A stretch of DNA of 64,000 nucleotides. Source: Bradyrhizobium erythrophlei. GTDB taxonomy: Bacteria; Pseudomonadota; Alphaproteobacteria; Rhizobiales; Xanthobacteraceae. Positions 52,916 to 61,779 of this stretch are shown here, piece after piece. Below the pieces are notes generated by a model. It made no database searches. It worked only from the letters and a program-made list of their open reading frames with translations, and was not told where the DNA came from. The stretch spans positions 5,055,001 to 5,119,000 of the forward strand of contig NZ_LT670818.1 in NCBI RefSeq assembly GCF_900129505.1, given 5' to 3'. Position numbers and translations under genes: made by a program. Within the stretch, counting starts at the first letter, position 1. Each line of letters starts with the position of its first letter.

Positions 52916-53170
52916 GCTGCGCCGATCGGCCACCGGCAGCCGCGCGCCTCCGACATTCCCTCATTGGGATCTGGGCGAAAGGCCTCGCTGGGTCTCGATC
53001 AGGAAGACGCCGCCGTTGATCGCAAGATCAACAGCATCTGCCGCGGATCTTAAGCCGGCCGCTTGCATTATATAGCGAACGATCTAAAACAAAAGTGGAT
53101 AGCCGCAAGTCGTAATCGCTATCCTGCACGGTAGGAAAATTGCCCGTGGCACTAACTTGGAGATTCAGCG

Positions 53171-53839
53171 ATGGGACTTGAGGAAGAGCTGGCGGCTTTT
53201 CGCGCCGAATTTGAACGAACCGCGCCGTCGGGCAGGGCTGCGCTTTACAGCGCCAAGATTGAGGAATTGCGCGGGCGGTTTTCGCTAAAGGACGCGCTCG
53301 CTGTGGGCGACGAGGCGCCGGACTTCACCCTGCCGGATTCGAGAGGGCGCCAGGTTTCGCTTGCCACCGTGCTGCGGGCCGGCCCCGCAGTGGTGACCTT
53401 CTATCGAGGTGGCTGGTGTCCGTATTGCAATATTCAGCTTCGCGCCTACCAACGCGCGCTGCCGGAGATTGCCGCGTTCGGCGGGCAGATCATCGCGATA
53501 TCGCCTCAACTTCCGGACGGGTCATTGTCCGTGGCTGCAAAGAACGCGCTCGAATTTGATGTCCTGAGCGACCCTGGCAACGTGGTCGGGCGCAGCTTTG
53601 GTCTGGTCTATGCGCTGCCGGAAGAATTGCGTGCGGCGATGCGGCTGAACGGCAAGGCGCTTCCCGGTATCAACGGCGATGAGAGCTGGGAATTGCCGCT
53701 GCCGGCGACGTTTGTCATCGCACAAGACCGCCGCATCGCCCTCGCTTATGTCGACGTCGATTACCGTCGTCGCTTGGCGCCGGAAGACATCGTCGCCACG
53801 CCGCGCTTGCTGGCGCGGCCAACTGCCGGCCGCGCATGA
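53171..53839 (+). CDS. Peroxiredoxin-like protein (AhpC/TSA family)
   Basis: 222 residues from ATG 53171 with GGAGA upstream. Thioredoxin fold with GDEAPDFTLPDSRGRQVSLA, then VTFYRGGWCPYCNIQLRAYQ carrying Cys83 and Cys86 (CPYC), and a C-terminal LPLPATFVIAQDRRIALAYV. The RGGWCPYC motif defines the group of peroxiredoxin-like proteins with a CxxC active site. It likely reduces peroxides with thioredoxin-type electrons. Cytoplasmic; no signal peptide. Confidence 0.85.
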   Translation: MGLEEELAAFRAEFERTAPSGRAALYSAKIEELRGRFSLKDALAVGDEAPDFTLPDSRGRQVSLATVLRAGPAVVTFYRGGWCPYCNIQLRAYQRALPEIAAFGGQIIAISPQLPDGSLSVAAKNALEFDVLSDPGNVVGRSFGLVYALPEELRAAMRLNGKALPGINGDESWELPLPATFVIAQDRRIALAYVDVDYRRRLAPEDIVATPRLLARPTAGRA

Positions 53840-53961
53840 GCGTCGATGCGCCAGCCGAGGTCGCCGTTATCGACATGGAGCGCAGCTGGCGGGCGAAAGC
53901 TTGGCCATATCTCAAGCTATCCGGAGTAGTGGCGCAGTTCGTGGCATTCACGCCAAGTTGA
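53836..53961 (+). other. Short frame overlapping the peroxiredoxin stop
   Basis: 41 codons from ATG 53836 (ATGA overlap): VAVIDMERSWRAKAWPYLKL. No family recognised. It could be the truncated beginning of a lost downstream gene or a small protein. Confidence 0.3.
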
Positions 53962-54082
53962 CGGACCGTGCGCTTCTCCGACAAGGTAATTTTGCAAGCT
54001 TAGTAACGGAGCGACTATCGGTACCGTATTGAGTGGGACGACCAACGTCGTTCCAAACCAGCCCTTGAAAGGATATGGAACC

Positions 54083-54349
54083 ATGAAGAGCTCTTCTCGT
54101 GCTTTGCTTCTCGTTTCCGCCGTCATCATCTCGCTGGGAGCAGCGTCTGCCCCTGTTGCGTTCGCGCAAGACAAGATGTCCCACGAGACCATGAAGAAGG
54201 ACAATGCGATGTCCCATGACACCATGAAGAAGGACGATGCGATGTCCCATGACGCCATGAAGAAGGACGATGCGATGTCCCACGACACCATGAAGAAGGA
54301 CGATGCAATGTCCAAGGACGCCATGAAGAAGGATGAGGTGAAGAAGTGA
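54083..54349 (+). CDS. Pentapeptide MXKDX repeat protein, secreted
   Basis: 88 residues from ATG 54083 (AAAGGA upstream). Signal peptide SSSRALLLVSAVIISLGAAS (cleavage near AFAQ at 29), then the mature part is almost entirely copies of a 12-residue unit AMSHDTMKKDD (plus K) rich in Met, His, Asp and Lys. The Met/His content suggests metal binding (copper or similar) or a stress role; function not proved. DNA encoding it (54165-54340) is a near-perfect 36-bp tandem repeat. A terminator follows. Confidence 0.85.
   Translation: MKSSSRALLLVSAVIISLGAASAPVAFAQDKMSHETMKKDNAMSHDTMKKDDAMSHDAMKKDDAMSHDTMKKDDAMSKDAMKKDEVKK
54165..54340 (+). repeat. 36-bp tandem repeat within the MXKDX gene
   Basis: About five imperfect units of GATGCGATGTCCCATGAC plus ACCATGAAGAAGGAC. 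The unit length of 36 bp keeps the reading frame. Repeat number is likely variable between strains. Confidence 0.8.
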
Positions 54350-54405
54350 TCCCACTCTTCGTCCATCGGCGAGTAGAGTAGAGCGCCCGATCCCCCACTC
54401 GCCGT

Positions 54406-54445
54406 AGCAGGCTCGTTCGCCAACCGAACGGGCCTGCTTTCTTTT
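54406..54445 (+). terminator. Rho-independent terminator
   Basis: 13-bp stem GCAGGCTCGTTCG / CGAACGGGCCTGC (one T-G pair), loop CCAAC, followed by TTTCTTTT. It follows the MXKDX gene by about 60 bp. Confidence 0.8.
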
Positions 54446-54722
54446 GCCTGGCCGAAAGATCGCGGCCGAAAATATGTGCTTACTTCCGCTAAATGCTTTG
54501 CTCGGACTGCAAGTAACTAATTCGCCGCGAGATGAAGCTCCATATCGTTTCCACTTTCCTGCTCTCTTGGCTGTTCGAAGCGCACCGAAACATCTTTCTA
54601 TTTAAATCAATCGATCCAAAATGCAAGGTTCGTCACATCGGAGTGATCTTGTAACAGCAATACCTGCAGGCCCGAACCTATGTCATAGGCGCAATCGAGC
54701 GCTTGCATCAAGGAGCGGAACC
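54446..54722. other. Intergenic region
   Basis: 277 bp between the terminator and the next small gene; no features beyond a presumed promoter. Confidence 0.4.
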
Positions 54723-54980
54723 ATGTCGCACAAACTGGCTATCACAATTGCTATTGTCTCTTCATTGACGGCAATCGCCTCATCCCCAGTGGCAGGACAG
54801 ATTGTCTCCGACAGAAATTACCGGCCGAGCGGCGTGGCTGCGAACCGAGCGCAGCTCAACGCCGCGTCGGCTGTGCCGTTGTCCGCGTTCGCCTTCGACA
54901 ATTCCGGACCGCGGCCGGTGGTCACCACATATGGCAGCGCAGCCAATGGACCATACCAAGGTGGCCCTCACCCCAGGTGA
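54723..54980 (+). CDS. Small secreted protein
   Basis: 85 residues from ATG 54723, AAGGAG upstream. Signal peptide (HKLAITIAIVSSLTAIASSP, cleavage about AGQ at 26), mature part VSDRNYRPSGVAANRAQLNA, ending YQGGPHPR. No domain known. Related in style to the other small secreted proteins here. Confidence 0.6.
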   Translation: MSHKLAITIAIVSSLTAIASSPVAGQIVSDRNYRPSGVAANRAQLNAASAVPLSAFAFDNSGPRPVVTTYGSAANGPYQGGPHPR

Positions 54981-55028
54981 AATAGTCGATCACATGAACG
55001 CCTGAGTGATAACTGGAAGCGAACGACA

Positions 55029-55345
55029 ATGACCGCATCAACCTCGCTTTTCTCGCCGGTCGATCGCCCTTGCCGTCGCTTTGGCCAGTGTGGCGTCGCT
55101 GGCGATCAGCGTTCACGCCGGACTGAGCACGCGAGCGCTCGATGCCGCGAAGGCCATCGCAACTGGGCAGAGCGGCGATGCTGAGAACAAAGCTTCGCCG
55201 ATCGCGTTAGTGATCGGAAACGGTCACTATGACGCGCGTTGCGATCGCGCGCTCCTCCGATGGCGGGCAGGTCCCGTCGGTGTCGTCGTCGCTGTCTGCA
55301 GACGTGCAGCTGGTGATGGGCGGCGCGGATAGATCGGCTGAGCCG
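55029..55345 (+). pseudogene. Decayed secreted caspase-like protein fragment
   Basis: ATG 55029 opens MTASTSLFS, but the coherent frame from 55048 (FSRRSIALAVALASVASLAI, SVHAGLSTRALDAA) is one base off, and a second shift follows SPIALVIGNGHYDA. IALVIGNGHY is the start of the peptidase C14 (caspase-like) family found in periplasmic proteins of these bacteria. The remainder is missing. Two shifts in 300 bp point to a decayed gene. Confidence 0.5.
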
Positions 55346-55359
55346 GCTGGCAGCTAAAC

Positions 55360-55917
55360 TCACTCGTTCCGCAGCTTGGCAGCGAGCCTGGCCAATCCAC
55401 GGTGCAGAGCCACGCGCACCGCACCCTCGCTCATCGCAAGTTTCACAGCGGTCGCCTTGATCGAGTTGCTCTCTACGGTGATCGATTGCAGAACGTCGCG
55501 CTGACGCTTTGGCAGGCTCTTGAGATGCACGGTCACCTCGCTGGCCCTAACAGACTCCGCGACGGGTTCGCTGGCGATGGTTTCCGTGAAATCGTCGATA
55601 TTGACGAAAACGCGCCGACCGCGTCGGCGCAACGCATCGACCAGCTTGTTACGCGCGATCGCAAACAACCACGGTGAGAACGGAGCGTCTGAGTCCCAAG
55701 TATGCCGCTTCAAATGCACTGCGAGCAAGATGTCCTGCACGATATCCTCGGCTTGATCGAGGGGCTGTCCGGCTCGCGCAAGGCCCCGGCGTGTCACGGC
55801 ACGCAGGACCGGTGCGAGAGCCTTAAGTAGATGGCGATAGGCGCCGCTGTCGCCTACATTGCCCCGCCGCATAAGGTCTCCCCATTCGTCTTCGTCTTCG
55901 TGTTCGCGCACACGCAT
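55360..55917 (-). CDS. ECF-type RNA polymerase sigma factor
   Basis: 185 residues from ATG 55917. Sigma region 2 (LDQAEDIVQDILLAVHLKRH, then PFSPWLFAIARNKLVDALRR) and region 4 (LKSLPKRQRDVLQSITVESN, IKATAVKLAMSEGAVRVALH, RGLARLAAKL). Related ECF factors in alphaproteobacteria are usually followed by a membrane anti-sigma gene of the DUF1109/NrsF type. Here the region beyond its stop (55029-55345, opposite strand) holds only a decayed gene, so no anti-sigma partner is visible. Confidence 0.85.
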   Translation of the reverse strand: MRVREHEDEDEWGDLMRRGNVGDSGAYRHLLKALAPVLRAVTRRGLARAGQPLDQAEDIVQDILLAVHLKRHTWDSDAPFSPWLFAIARNKLVDALRRRGRRVFVNIDDFTETIASEPVAESVRASEVTVHLKSLPKRQRDVLQSITVESNSIKATAVKLAMSEGAVRVALHRGLARLAAKLRNE

Positions 55918-56124
55918 TCCTGATAAATGGCTCGCTCACGTTTTCCAATTTGCAACGGAAATCATCGATCACGAGACATTTTTTGTACGGCCACGACCTT
56001 GATGTCGGGAGCGGTCAAATCCGGACGAAGGCACCGCGACGACAAGCGTCTTAGCGGTGCTTCCATGGAATGGCCGGCGAGCTTGCCGAGCTTTTGGCAT
56101 GGGCGGTTTGTTGAAGAGTTATCA

Positions 56125-56463
56125 TCAGTCGCCTGGGAGGACGTTCTCGCGAGTCATGCCTCCAAATGGCTTCAGCGCGATCTTGGAGAGTTCGTTGTAC
56201 ATCTCGGCGATTCTCTTCGACTCCGCGACGAATGGTTCGTAACCCGCTTTCGTATATTCGGTGCGGATTTCGATGGCTTCTTGGAGCGATTTGGCGCTCG
56301 CCAGTTTTTCGAAAAATGCGGCGCCTTCCTTAAAGGATCTTTTGGCATAGTCGGCGTGGGCTGCCGCGATCGCGTGGAAGTGCTTTGCGAGGTCGCCGGC
56401 GGAAGCCATAGTTGCTTCGCCATGCTGTTTGAGGTGATTTTGATATTGTTCGATGCTGTTCAT
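56125..56463 (-). CDS. Phasin family protein
   Basis: 112 residues from ATG 56463 (GGGGGTTT upstream, weak). MNSIEQYQNHLKQHGEATMA, then AAAHADYAKRSFKEGAAFFE and LQEAIEIRTEYTKAGYEPFV match the phasin_2 helical pattern. Phasins coat polyhydroxyalkanoate granules or act as stress-linked helical proteins in rhizobia. It stands alone between a sigma gene and a small secreted protein. Confidence 0.85.
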   Translation of the reverse strand: MNSIEQYQNHLKQHGEATMASAGDLAKHFHAIAAAHADYAKRSFKEGAAFFEKLASAKSLQEAIEIRTEYTKAGYEPFVAESKRIAEMYNELSKIALKPFGGMTRENVLPGD

Positions 56464-56479
56464 GATAAACCCCCGTGGG

Positions 56480-56737
56480 TTAGCCGTTGAGCTTGCGGCT
56501 CGTTGAACGTATGGCGGTCGTTGTGGCAAGCCGTGCAGGCACGCAGATCGCCTCAGAACCAGGATGTATGCGACAAAAACGGAAAGGTCCGGCGTTAATC
56601 GCGAGCGCCAGCCCTTTCATGTTCGGTGGGTTCAACTCAGGCCTGCGGGTGCGGTGATGCTCGGTGGCTCCGGCGATCTGATGTGAAGATGCCGAAACTA
56701 GGGTCGCACCGAGAATAGTTATAATTGCCTTTCGCAT
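56480..56737 (-). CDS. Small secreted protein, possibly truncated
   Basis: 85 residues from ATG 56737 (GGAGGGAGATT upstream, strong ribosome site). Signal peptide RKAIITILGATLVSASSHQI, cleavage about AGA/AT at 24, then EHHRTRRPELNPPNMKG. The EHHRxRK start of the mature part is common in small secreted Bradyrhizobium-like proteins; the rest does not look typical, so a frameshift after about residue 40 is possible. Confidence 0.5.
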   Translation of the reverse strand: MRKAIITILGATLVSASSHQIAGATEHHRTRRPELNPPNMKGLALAINAGPFRFCRIHPGSEAICVPARLATTTAIRSTSRKLNG

Positions 56738-57082
56738 CGTAATCTCCCTCCATCAGGCACTTTGTTGCCAAGCGGAAGCGCCTCGCGTTATGCGCCTCGT
56801 GTTGGGAGGTACGATGGGCGATACGGATAATTACACCTCAGTGATCACGAAGCGGCGAGCAGATATTGGTCAAGGAAGTCTCCGAACGGATATTAAGCGC
56901 CGTGCTGCATTAGGGCATCTGGTTGGCAAAGTTGGACGAGCATGGAGGGTCGGTGCGGGCTTCCAATTTGAACTTTTCGGCTGGTTGGAACCTTTCACGA
57001 TTATTTTTTTGATCCCGTAACGTTTGGGCATTTTCGCTCGAATTGGAATGTGGGGGTTTCCATCTTGCTCGAGGTGCCAGCA
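56738..57082. other. Intergenic region, 345 bp
   Basis: Contains only an unconvincing short frame (56790-57020, plus). Probably carries the promoter of the redox operon beginning at 57083. Confidence 0.4.
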
Positions 57083-57475
57083 ATGCCAAAGAAGCTGATT
57101 TCCGCTCTGTCAGCCGTTGTCGTCATGTCCGTACTCGCATTTGGAGCGCGCGCGGGGGAGAAGCTGAATTACGATGCCAAGTCCTTCGCAGCAGCGCAGG
57201 CTGCCGGAAAATCTATTCTGGTTGAAATTCACGCAACGTGGTGTCCGACATGCAAGGCGCAAGCGCCGATCCTGAGTGAGCTTGAAAAACAGGATAAATT
57301 CAAGAATTTGATGGTCTTTCGGGTGGACTTCGATTCCCAGAAAGATGCGGTCAAAGCTTTCGGAGCCCGAATGCAGAGCACGCTGATTACGTTCAAGGGC
57401 TCCCAGGAGACAGGCCGCTCAGTTGGAGATACGAACCCCAGTTCAATTGCGGCCTTGCTCGACAAGACGACCTGA
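57083..57475 (+). CDS. Periplasmic thioredoxin-like protein
   Basis: 130 residues from ATG 57083. Signal peptide (KLISALSAVVVMSVLAFGAR, cleavage about ARA-GE at 23), then a thioredoxin fold with LVEIHATWCPTCKAQAPILS; the redox pair is Cys54 and Cys57. The cis-Pro region reads MQSTLITFKG without the usual Pro, so reactivity may differ. It is 7 bp upstream of the CcdA gene, which probably reduces it from the cytoplasm. Confidence 0.85.
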   Translation: MPKKLISALSAVVVMSVLAFGARAGEKLNYDAKSFAAAQAAGKSILVEIHATWCPTCKAQAPILSELEKQDKFKNLMVFRVDFDSQKDAVKAFGARMQSTLITFKGSQETGRSVGDTNPSSIAALLDKTT

Positions 57476-57482
57476 TGCACAG

Positions 57483-58205
57483 ATGTCGATTATTGGCTTG
57501 GGACTCGCGTTTCTAGCGGGCGTACTTTCAATCCTGTCACCCTGCGTGCTGCCGTTGCTGCCGATTGTTCTGGGCGCGGCTGCTTCGGAGCACAGGTGGG
57601 GACCGCTCACGCTTGCCGGCGGGGTCTCCGTGTCCTTTATCGCCATAGGGTTGTTCGTTGCCACAATCGGCTTTGCGCTGGGCTATGATGTTGGCTGGTT
57701 TCGAGACATTGCCGCTATCGGTATGATCTTGATTGGTGCAGTCCTGCTTGTGCCTCCACTCCAGTTGCGCGTCGCGCTTATTGGCGGACCCATTAGTGAC
57801 TGGGTCGACCAGAGTTTTGGCGGCTTTTCGAAATCAGGGCTGGGTGGTCAGTTCGGCGTAGGTCTCCTTCTCGGGGCGGCATGGAGCCCCTGCGTGGGGC
57901 CAACACTCGGTGCAGCATCCGTTTTTGCGGCACAAGGTAAGAATCTTGGCGCTGTGGCTTTGACGATGCTGACTTTCGGTCTTGGTGCGGGGTTACCACT
58001 TGTGCTGCTTGGGGCGGTGTCTCGTGAGCTCCTGTTGCGCTGGCGTGGCGGCATGTCGGCTACCAGCAAAGCGATCAAGGAAACCCTCGGACTGTTCTTG
58101 ATCGGAATAGGCCTGTTGGTCGTAACGGGTCTCGACAGATCATTGGAAGCCGGGCTCGTTGATATTTCTCCGCAGTGGTTGACGAACATTACGACTCGCT
58201 TTTGA
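57483..58205 (+). CDS. ccdA: CcdA-type thiol-electron carrier
   Basis: 240 residues from ATG 57483. Six membrane segments; SPCVLPLLPIVLGAAASEHR with Cys21 and AWSPCVGPTLGAASVFAAQG carry the two membrane cysteines that pass electrons. CcdA/DsbD-beta proteins move reducing equivalents from cytoplasmic thioredoxin to the periplasm. Between the thioredoxin and DUF302 genes on the same strand; likely operon. Confidence 0.85.
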   Translation: MSIIGLGLAFLAGVLSILSPCVLPLLPIVLGAAASEHRWGPLTLAGGVSVSFIAIGLFVATIGFALGYDVGWFRDIAAIGMILIGAVLLVPPLQLRVALIGGPISDWVDQSFGGFSKSGLGGQFGVGLLLGAAWSPCVGPTLGAASVFAAQGKNLGAVALTMLTFGLGAGLPLVLLGAVSRELLLRWRGGMSATSKAIKETLGLFLIGIGLLVVTGLDRSLEAGLVDISPQWLTNITTRF

Positions 58206-58273
58206 GGGTGGCAGGGTAATACCTCGCTGATGACCGAGTTTTTTCAGATCCAGCGGCACGGGAGAACAATAAG

Positions 58274-58747
58274 ATGACAAAGATCTTGATTGTAGCGGCG
58301 ATTGCGCTCGCGATACCTTCCGTTGCCGCGTCCGCGGACGATGGACTTGTCACCAAACCAAGCAGGCACTCGGTTGAGGAAACAATCGATAATTTTGAGG
58401 CTGCGATCAATGCGCAGGCCGCTGGAGGCTGGGTCGTTTTTGGCCGGATCGATCATGCCGGCGTTGCCAAAAAGGCCGGGCTGGACATGCGCCCGCGGAC
58501 GGTCATCATATTCGGCAACCCCAAAGCGGGCACGCCCCCGATGACCAAGAGCGCTACACTGGCAATCGATCTGCCGATGAAGGCCCTCGTCTGGCAGGAC
58601 GATCAGGACAGGGTCTGGCTCACCTACAATACCAGCGAATACAACGCAAAGTATGTGTTCCCGCGCCACGGTGTTGCTACCTCCGGCGACGTATCCAAAG
58701 CTCTTGAAACCTTCCTGACTAAGGTAACCGACCAGAGTACTCAATGA
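58274..58747 (+). CDS. DUF302 family periplasmic protein
   Basis: 157 residues from ATG 58274. Signal peptide KILIVAAIALAIPSVAASAD, then the family core: SVEETIDNFEAAINAQAAGG, FGRIDHAGVAKKAGLDMRPR, TVIIFGNPKAGTPPM, LPMKALVWQDDQDRVWLTYN. DUF302 proteins are often next to metal or redox genes; function unknown. It follows the CcdA gene by 68 bp. Confidence 0.85.
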   Translation: MTKILIVAAIALAIPSVAASADDGLVTKPSRHSVEETIDNFEAAINAQAAGGWVVFGRIDHAGVAKKAGLDMRPRTVIIFGNPKAGTPPMTKSATLAIDLPMKALVWQDDQDRVWLTYNTSEYNAKYVFPRHGVATSGDVSKALETFLTKVTDQSTQ

Positions 58748-58831
58748 TTCCTGCCTCGCGCCTTGCATAGCCCCGGGGTCGAAGATTCCGAGCACGCGTT
58801 CAATCGATGGGGCACATCACCACGGCCGGAA

Positions 58832-60943
58832 TTACGGGGCGGACTCCTCAGATTTGCGATTGTCGTCTTGAACTGAAGCTCGATCTATCGCATGCAAGAG
58901 GGCACTCGTGGTGAGCAGTTCGGGAAGGGCTTCGCCCTGTGGCCGCCCCGGTCCGTAAACCACGTCGAAAGGAATACCGTATCGTCCGAAGCGACGAAGA
59001 TAATCTGCGATCAACGGATTCGTTCGGCTCCAGTCGGCGCGCATTCTAATGACGTGTGACTGTTGGAACCGCGAACGAACCTCCGCATTTTCCAGCACTC
59101 TCAACTCGTTGACCTTGCAGGTCAGGCACCACGTGGCGGTGACATCCACCAGTACGGTATTGCCGTTGGCGATGAGCCCGGGCAGTGCATCCAAATTGAA
59201 CACCTGCCACTCGCGTCCCGGCGCGGGCTGCGAAACTGAAGCAACCGCGGACAAACTGAAGACGAGGGGCATGATAGCCAGGCCGGCGGTAATCCATCCG
59301 GATCTGCGCGACGCAAGGGCGGCAATGTGGCCTTTGACCGGGGCACTGATCGAGGCTCGATAACCGAGCAAGCACGCCAGCAGAACGGTCGTGATTGCCG
59401 TCATCCACGCACCCGCTATGCTCCAGAGCACGAAGATCAGCCAGACCGCCGTCCCCAACAGCAAGATGCCGAGAAATTTCCGCACAACAAGCATCCACGG
59501 GCCCGGACGTGGAAGCCAACGAACGCAGCCAGGAAACAACGCGGCAACCCAATAGGGCAGGGCCATTCCGATGCCGAGACACAGGAAAATTGCAAAGATT
59601 TCGGACGGCCCGCGCGCCAAGGCAAAGCCGACCGCTGTTCCGACGAACGGCGCGGAGCAAGGCGTTGCCAGCAAAGTTGCGAACACGCCAGCGAGGAAAG
59701 CCTCGAGCATGGGCCCGCCGGCCCGCTTGGACGCAATAGTCGTTATTGAACCTGGCAAGCCGATTGGAAGCCATTCAAAAAAGCTCGCCGCGAACAAAAC
59801 CGTCAGCACCGCCATTCCCGCCAGGAACCACGGCTGCTGAAACTGTATGCCCCAGCCCAGTGTTGCGCCGGACCATTTTAGTCCGACCAAGGAAGCGGCC
59901 AGCAGCAGGAAGCTAGTCATGATGCCGGAAGCCGTTACTGCCGACCCTAAACGAACATCGCGCAAATCACCGCCCGCCTGTCGGGTGAATGCAAAAAGCT
60001 TGATCGAAAGCACCGGAAGCACGCATGGCATAAGATTGAGGATGAGGCCTCCCAGTAAGGCTGAAAGTAGCGCGGCAAAAAATGCTGAACTATGCTCTGG
60101 GATCGTTGCGCCGGCGGGCCCCTTGAATTCGGCGGTCCGATTTTCGTCGACTAGCGTCAGCGTCAACGGACGGTCAGGAGGTGGCAACGTGGCGAGTCGA
60201 ACAGTCAGACGCGCAGTCTTTCCAGCGTCCTGCAGCTCGACCTTCGGCGCCGGTGGAATTCCGTTCCCGGCGCCTTCGACAAACAGGTCGGGCCGGATAA
60301 AAGCCCCGGATTTGCTTTGAAGGTCGACCACCAGCGTTGGTTCTGATGCGGTGACCACGAAGCGGGTGCGGATAACGTCGATGCCGGCGGCATCCGGCGA
60401 ACCCGGCACCTGCTTTTGAGCTGAGTTGATCAACACGGACTCCGCAGAAGGGCCTACGGCTCCGGTTGACAACGGCAGAGTGAGTTCAGCCTGAAGGGGT
60501 ACGCAGATTTCCGAGCACGCGGCGTACTCAATCGACGCTTTGACCCGGACCGAGGTGTGAGCTTGTTTTAGATGTAGTTTCACCGGAAGAACCACGTCGT
60601 TTTCGTAGACGCTGTTCTGCAATTCCTCGATGACGAGACGATGTGGGGCAGGCCAGGAAATGTCAGCGCCTGAGATATCTTCTGAAGCAGACCAGTCGAC
60701 CGTTGGTGGGATGCCCGCGTCTCCCGGGGTTCGCCAATAACCGTGCCACCCCTTGGCAAACCGGAATTCTAAGCCTGCTTCGAGGGTTGAATCGGCGGCG
60801 ATATGATCCGTCGCGGTGATCAAGCGCACCGCCGCCCGGCTGTCCCCCACCCAATTGGTGGCGGCAGCATGGGCGGCGTTGCCGGTCCACATGATGAAGC
60901 CGACCGAGAGCGCCACGAGAGTGGGGAAACGAGCGAGGGCCAT
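58832..60943 (-). CDS. ScsB/DsbD-like protein-disulfide reductase
   Basis: 703 residues from ATG 60943. Signal peptide 1-27; a DsbD alpha/ScsB-type periplasmic region (about 40-290, with the pair CSEIC in EYAACSEICVPLQAELTLPL); eight hydrophobic segments from about 295 with LMPCVLPVLSIKLFAFTRQA and ATPCSAPFVGTAVGFALARG holding the membrane cysteines; and a C-terminal thioredoxin domain with TATWCLTCKVNELRVLE (about 605). ScsB-type proteins are linked to copper tolerance and deliver electrons to periplasmic partners. Opposite strand to the thioredoxin/CcdA/DUF302 group. Confidence 0.85.
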   Translation of the reverse strand: MALARFPTLVALSVGFIMWTGNAAHAAATNWVGDSRAAVRLITATDHIAADSTLEAGLEFRFAKGWHGYWRTPGDAGIPPTVDWSASEDISGADISWPAPHRLVIEELQNSVYENDVVLPVKLHLKQAHTSVRVKASIEYAACSEICVPLQAELTLPLSTGAVGPSAESVLINSAQKQVPGSPDAAGIDVIRTRFVVTASEPTLVVDLQSKSGAFIRPDLFVEGAGNGIPPAPKVELQDAGKTARLTVRLATLPPPDRPLTLTLVDENRTAEFKGPAGATIPEHSSAFFAALLSALLGGLILNLMPCVLPVLSIKLFAFTRQAGGDLRDVRLGSAVTASGIMTSFLLLAASLVGLKWSGATLGWGIQFQQPWFLAGMAVLTVLFAASFFEWLPIGLPGSITTIASKRAGGPMLEAFLAGVFATLLATPCSAPFVGTAVGFALARGPSEIFAIFLCLGIGMALPYWVAALFPGCVRWLPRPGPWMLVVRKFLGILLLGTAVWLIFVLWSIAGAWMTAITTVLLACLLGYRASISAPVKGHIAALASRRSGWITAGLAIMPLVFSLSAVASVSQPAPGREWQVFNLDALPGLIANGNTVLVDVTATWCLTCKVNELRVLENAEVRSRFQQSHVIRMRADWSRTNPLIADYLRRFGRYGIPFDVVYGPGRPQGEALPELLTTSALLHAIDRASVQDDNRKSEESAP

Positions 60944-61074
60944 GATGCGTTTAGGACAGTGTTGATGTTAATCTAAGATATTGTCGAATGACGGCCGGCA
61001 CGCTCCAGCAAGCGCGCGCGTGCTTCGCGTTTGCGACAGAGCTGGCCGGCTCGTACACCATATGCGTCAGGCGA

Positions 61075-61779
61075 TCAGGTCGAGCCGTCCGACAGCCTGG
61101 AAGCTCCAATGATCTGACCATCGGCCGCTTCGAGCACAACGGCGACGTCCTGGCCTTCGGGAAATCGCTCGTTGATCTGAAGCGGGGCTCCCGACCACTG
61201 CCCGACCGAGCGGATCGATCTGACGATGTTCGCCTCTTCCAACGTTCGACCACTATTCTCTCCGCGGCCGATCGCTGTCGTATGGTCATGGTCAAAGCCG
61301 ATGAGAAGGATCTTGCCGGTGCCGCTGCCGGAGCCGACCTGGATGGAAACCTGCCCCCCGCCGCTCTTCGTGACGCTGACCGACGCGGCGGTGCGACTTT
61401 CGCGTTTCGCCTTTTCGATCGCTGATCCGACATCGTGGCGATGCGAGCCGACCAGTCCGGCGGCGCCATCGACGACGATCTCCGGCGTATAGGATCCGTC
61501 GCCAAAACGATGGCCATATTGGTCCTGACGATCCGTGGCGGATTGCAGCGAATACGGATCCTTCCACCCCAGACGGTCCCAATAGGTTACGTGGAAGGCG
61601 AGCGGCAAGATGTCGCGTCGATCCCTGGATAGTTCGTTCAGGTAGGCGTTTGCCGGCGGGCAGGACGAGCATCCTTGCGAAGTGTACAGCTCGACGACGA
61701 TAGGCCGTTCCGCGGCAACGGCGGCGGCAGGATACAGACCCGCGATAAGTCCAAGTGTTGTAATCAGGCGCGACAGCAT
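61075..61779 (-). CDS. DUF1223 family secreted protein
   Basis: 234 residues from ATG 61779 (CAGGAGG upstream). Signal peptide 1-22 (LGLIAGLYPAAAVAA), then VVELYTSQGCSSCPPANAYL with CSSC in a thioredoxin-like setting, PLAFHVTYWDRLGWKDPYSL and TPEIVVDGAAGLVGSHR, which define DUF1223. Probably a thiol-redox or metal-related periplasmic protein. It lies upstream of the ScsB-like gene on the same strand with about 130 bp between. Confidence 0.85.
   Translation of the reverse strand: MLSRLITTLGLIAGLYPAAAVAAERPIVVELYTSQGCSSCPPANAYLNELSRDRRDILPLAFHVTYWDRLGWKDPYSLQSATDRQDQYGHRFGDGSYTPEIVVDGAAGLVGSHRHDVGSAIEKAKRESRTAASVSVTKSGGGQVSIQVGSGSGTGKILLIGFDHDHTTAIGRGENSGRTLEEANIVRSIRSVGQWSGAPLQINERFPEGQDVAVVLEAADGQIIGASRLSDGST

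Noticed and set aside
54165..54340. Possible CRISPR-like repeat array
   Set aside because: Units are contiguous, encode a protein repeat in frame and have no spacers.
56790..57020. 76-codon plus-strand frame
   Set aside because: No ribosome site or family features; probably promoter region of the redox genes.
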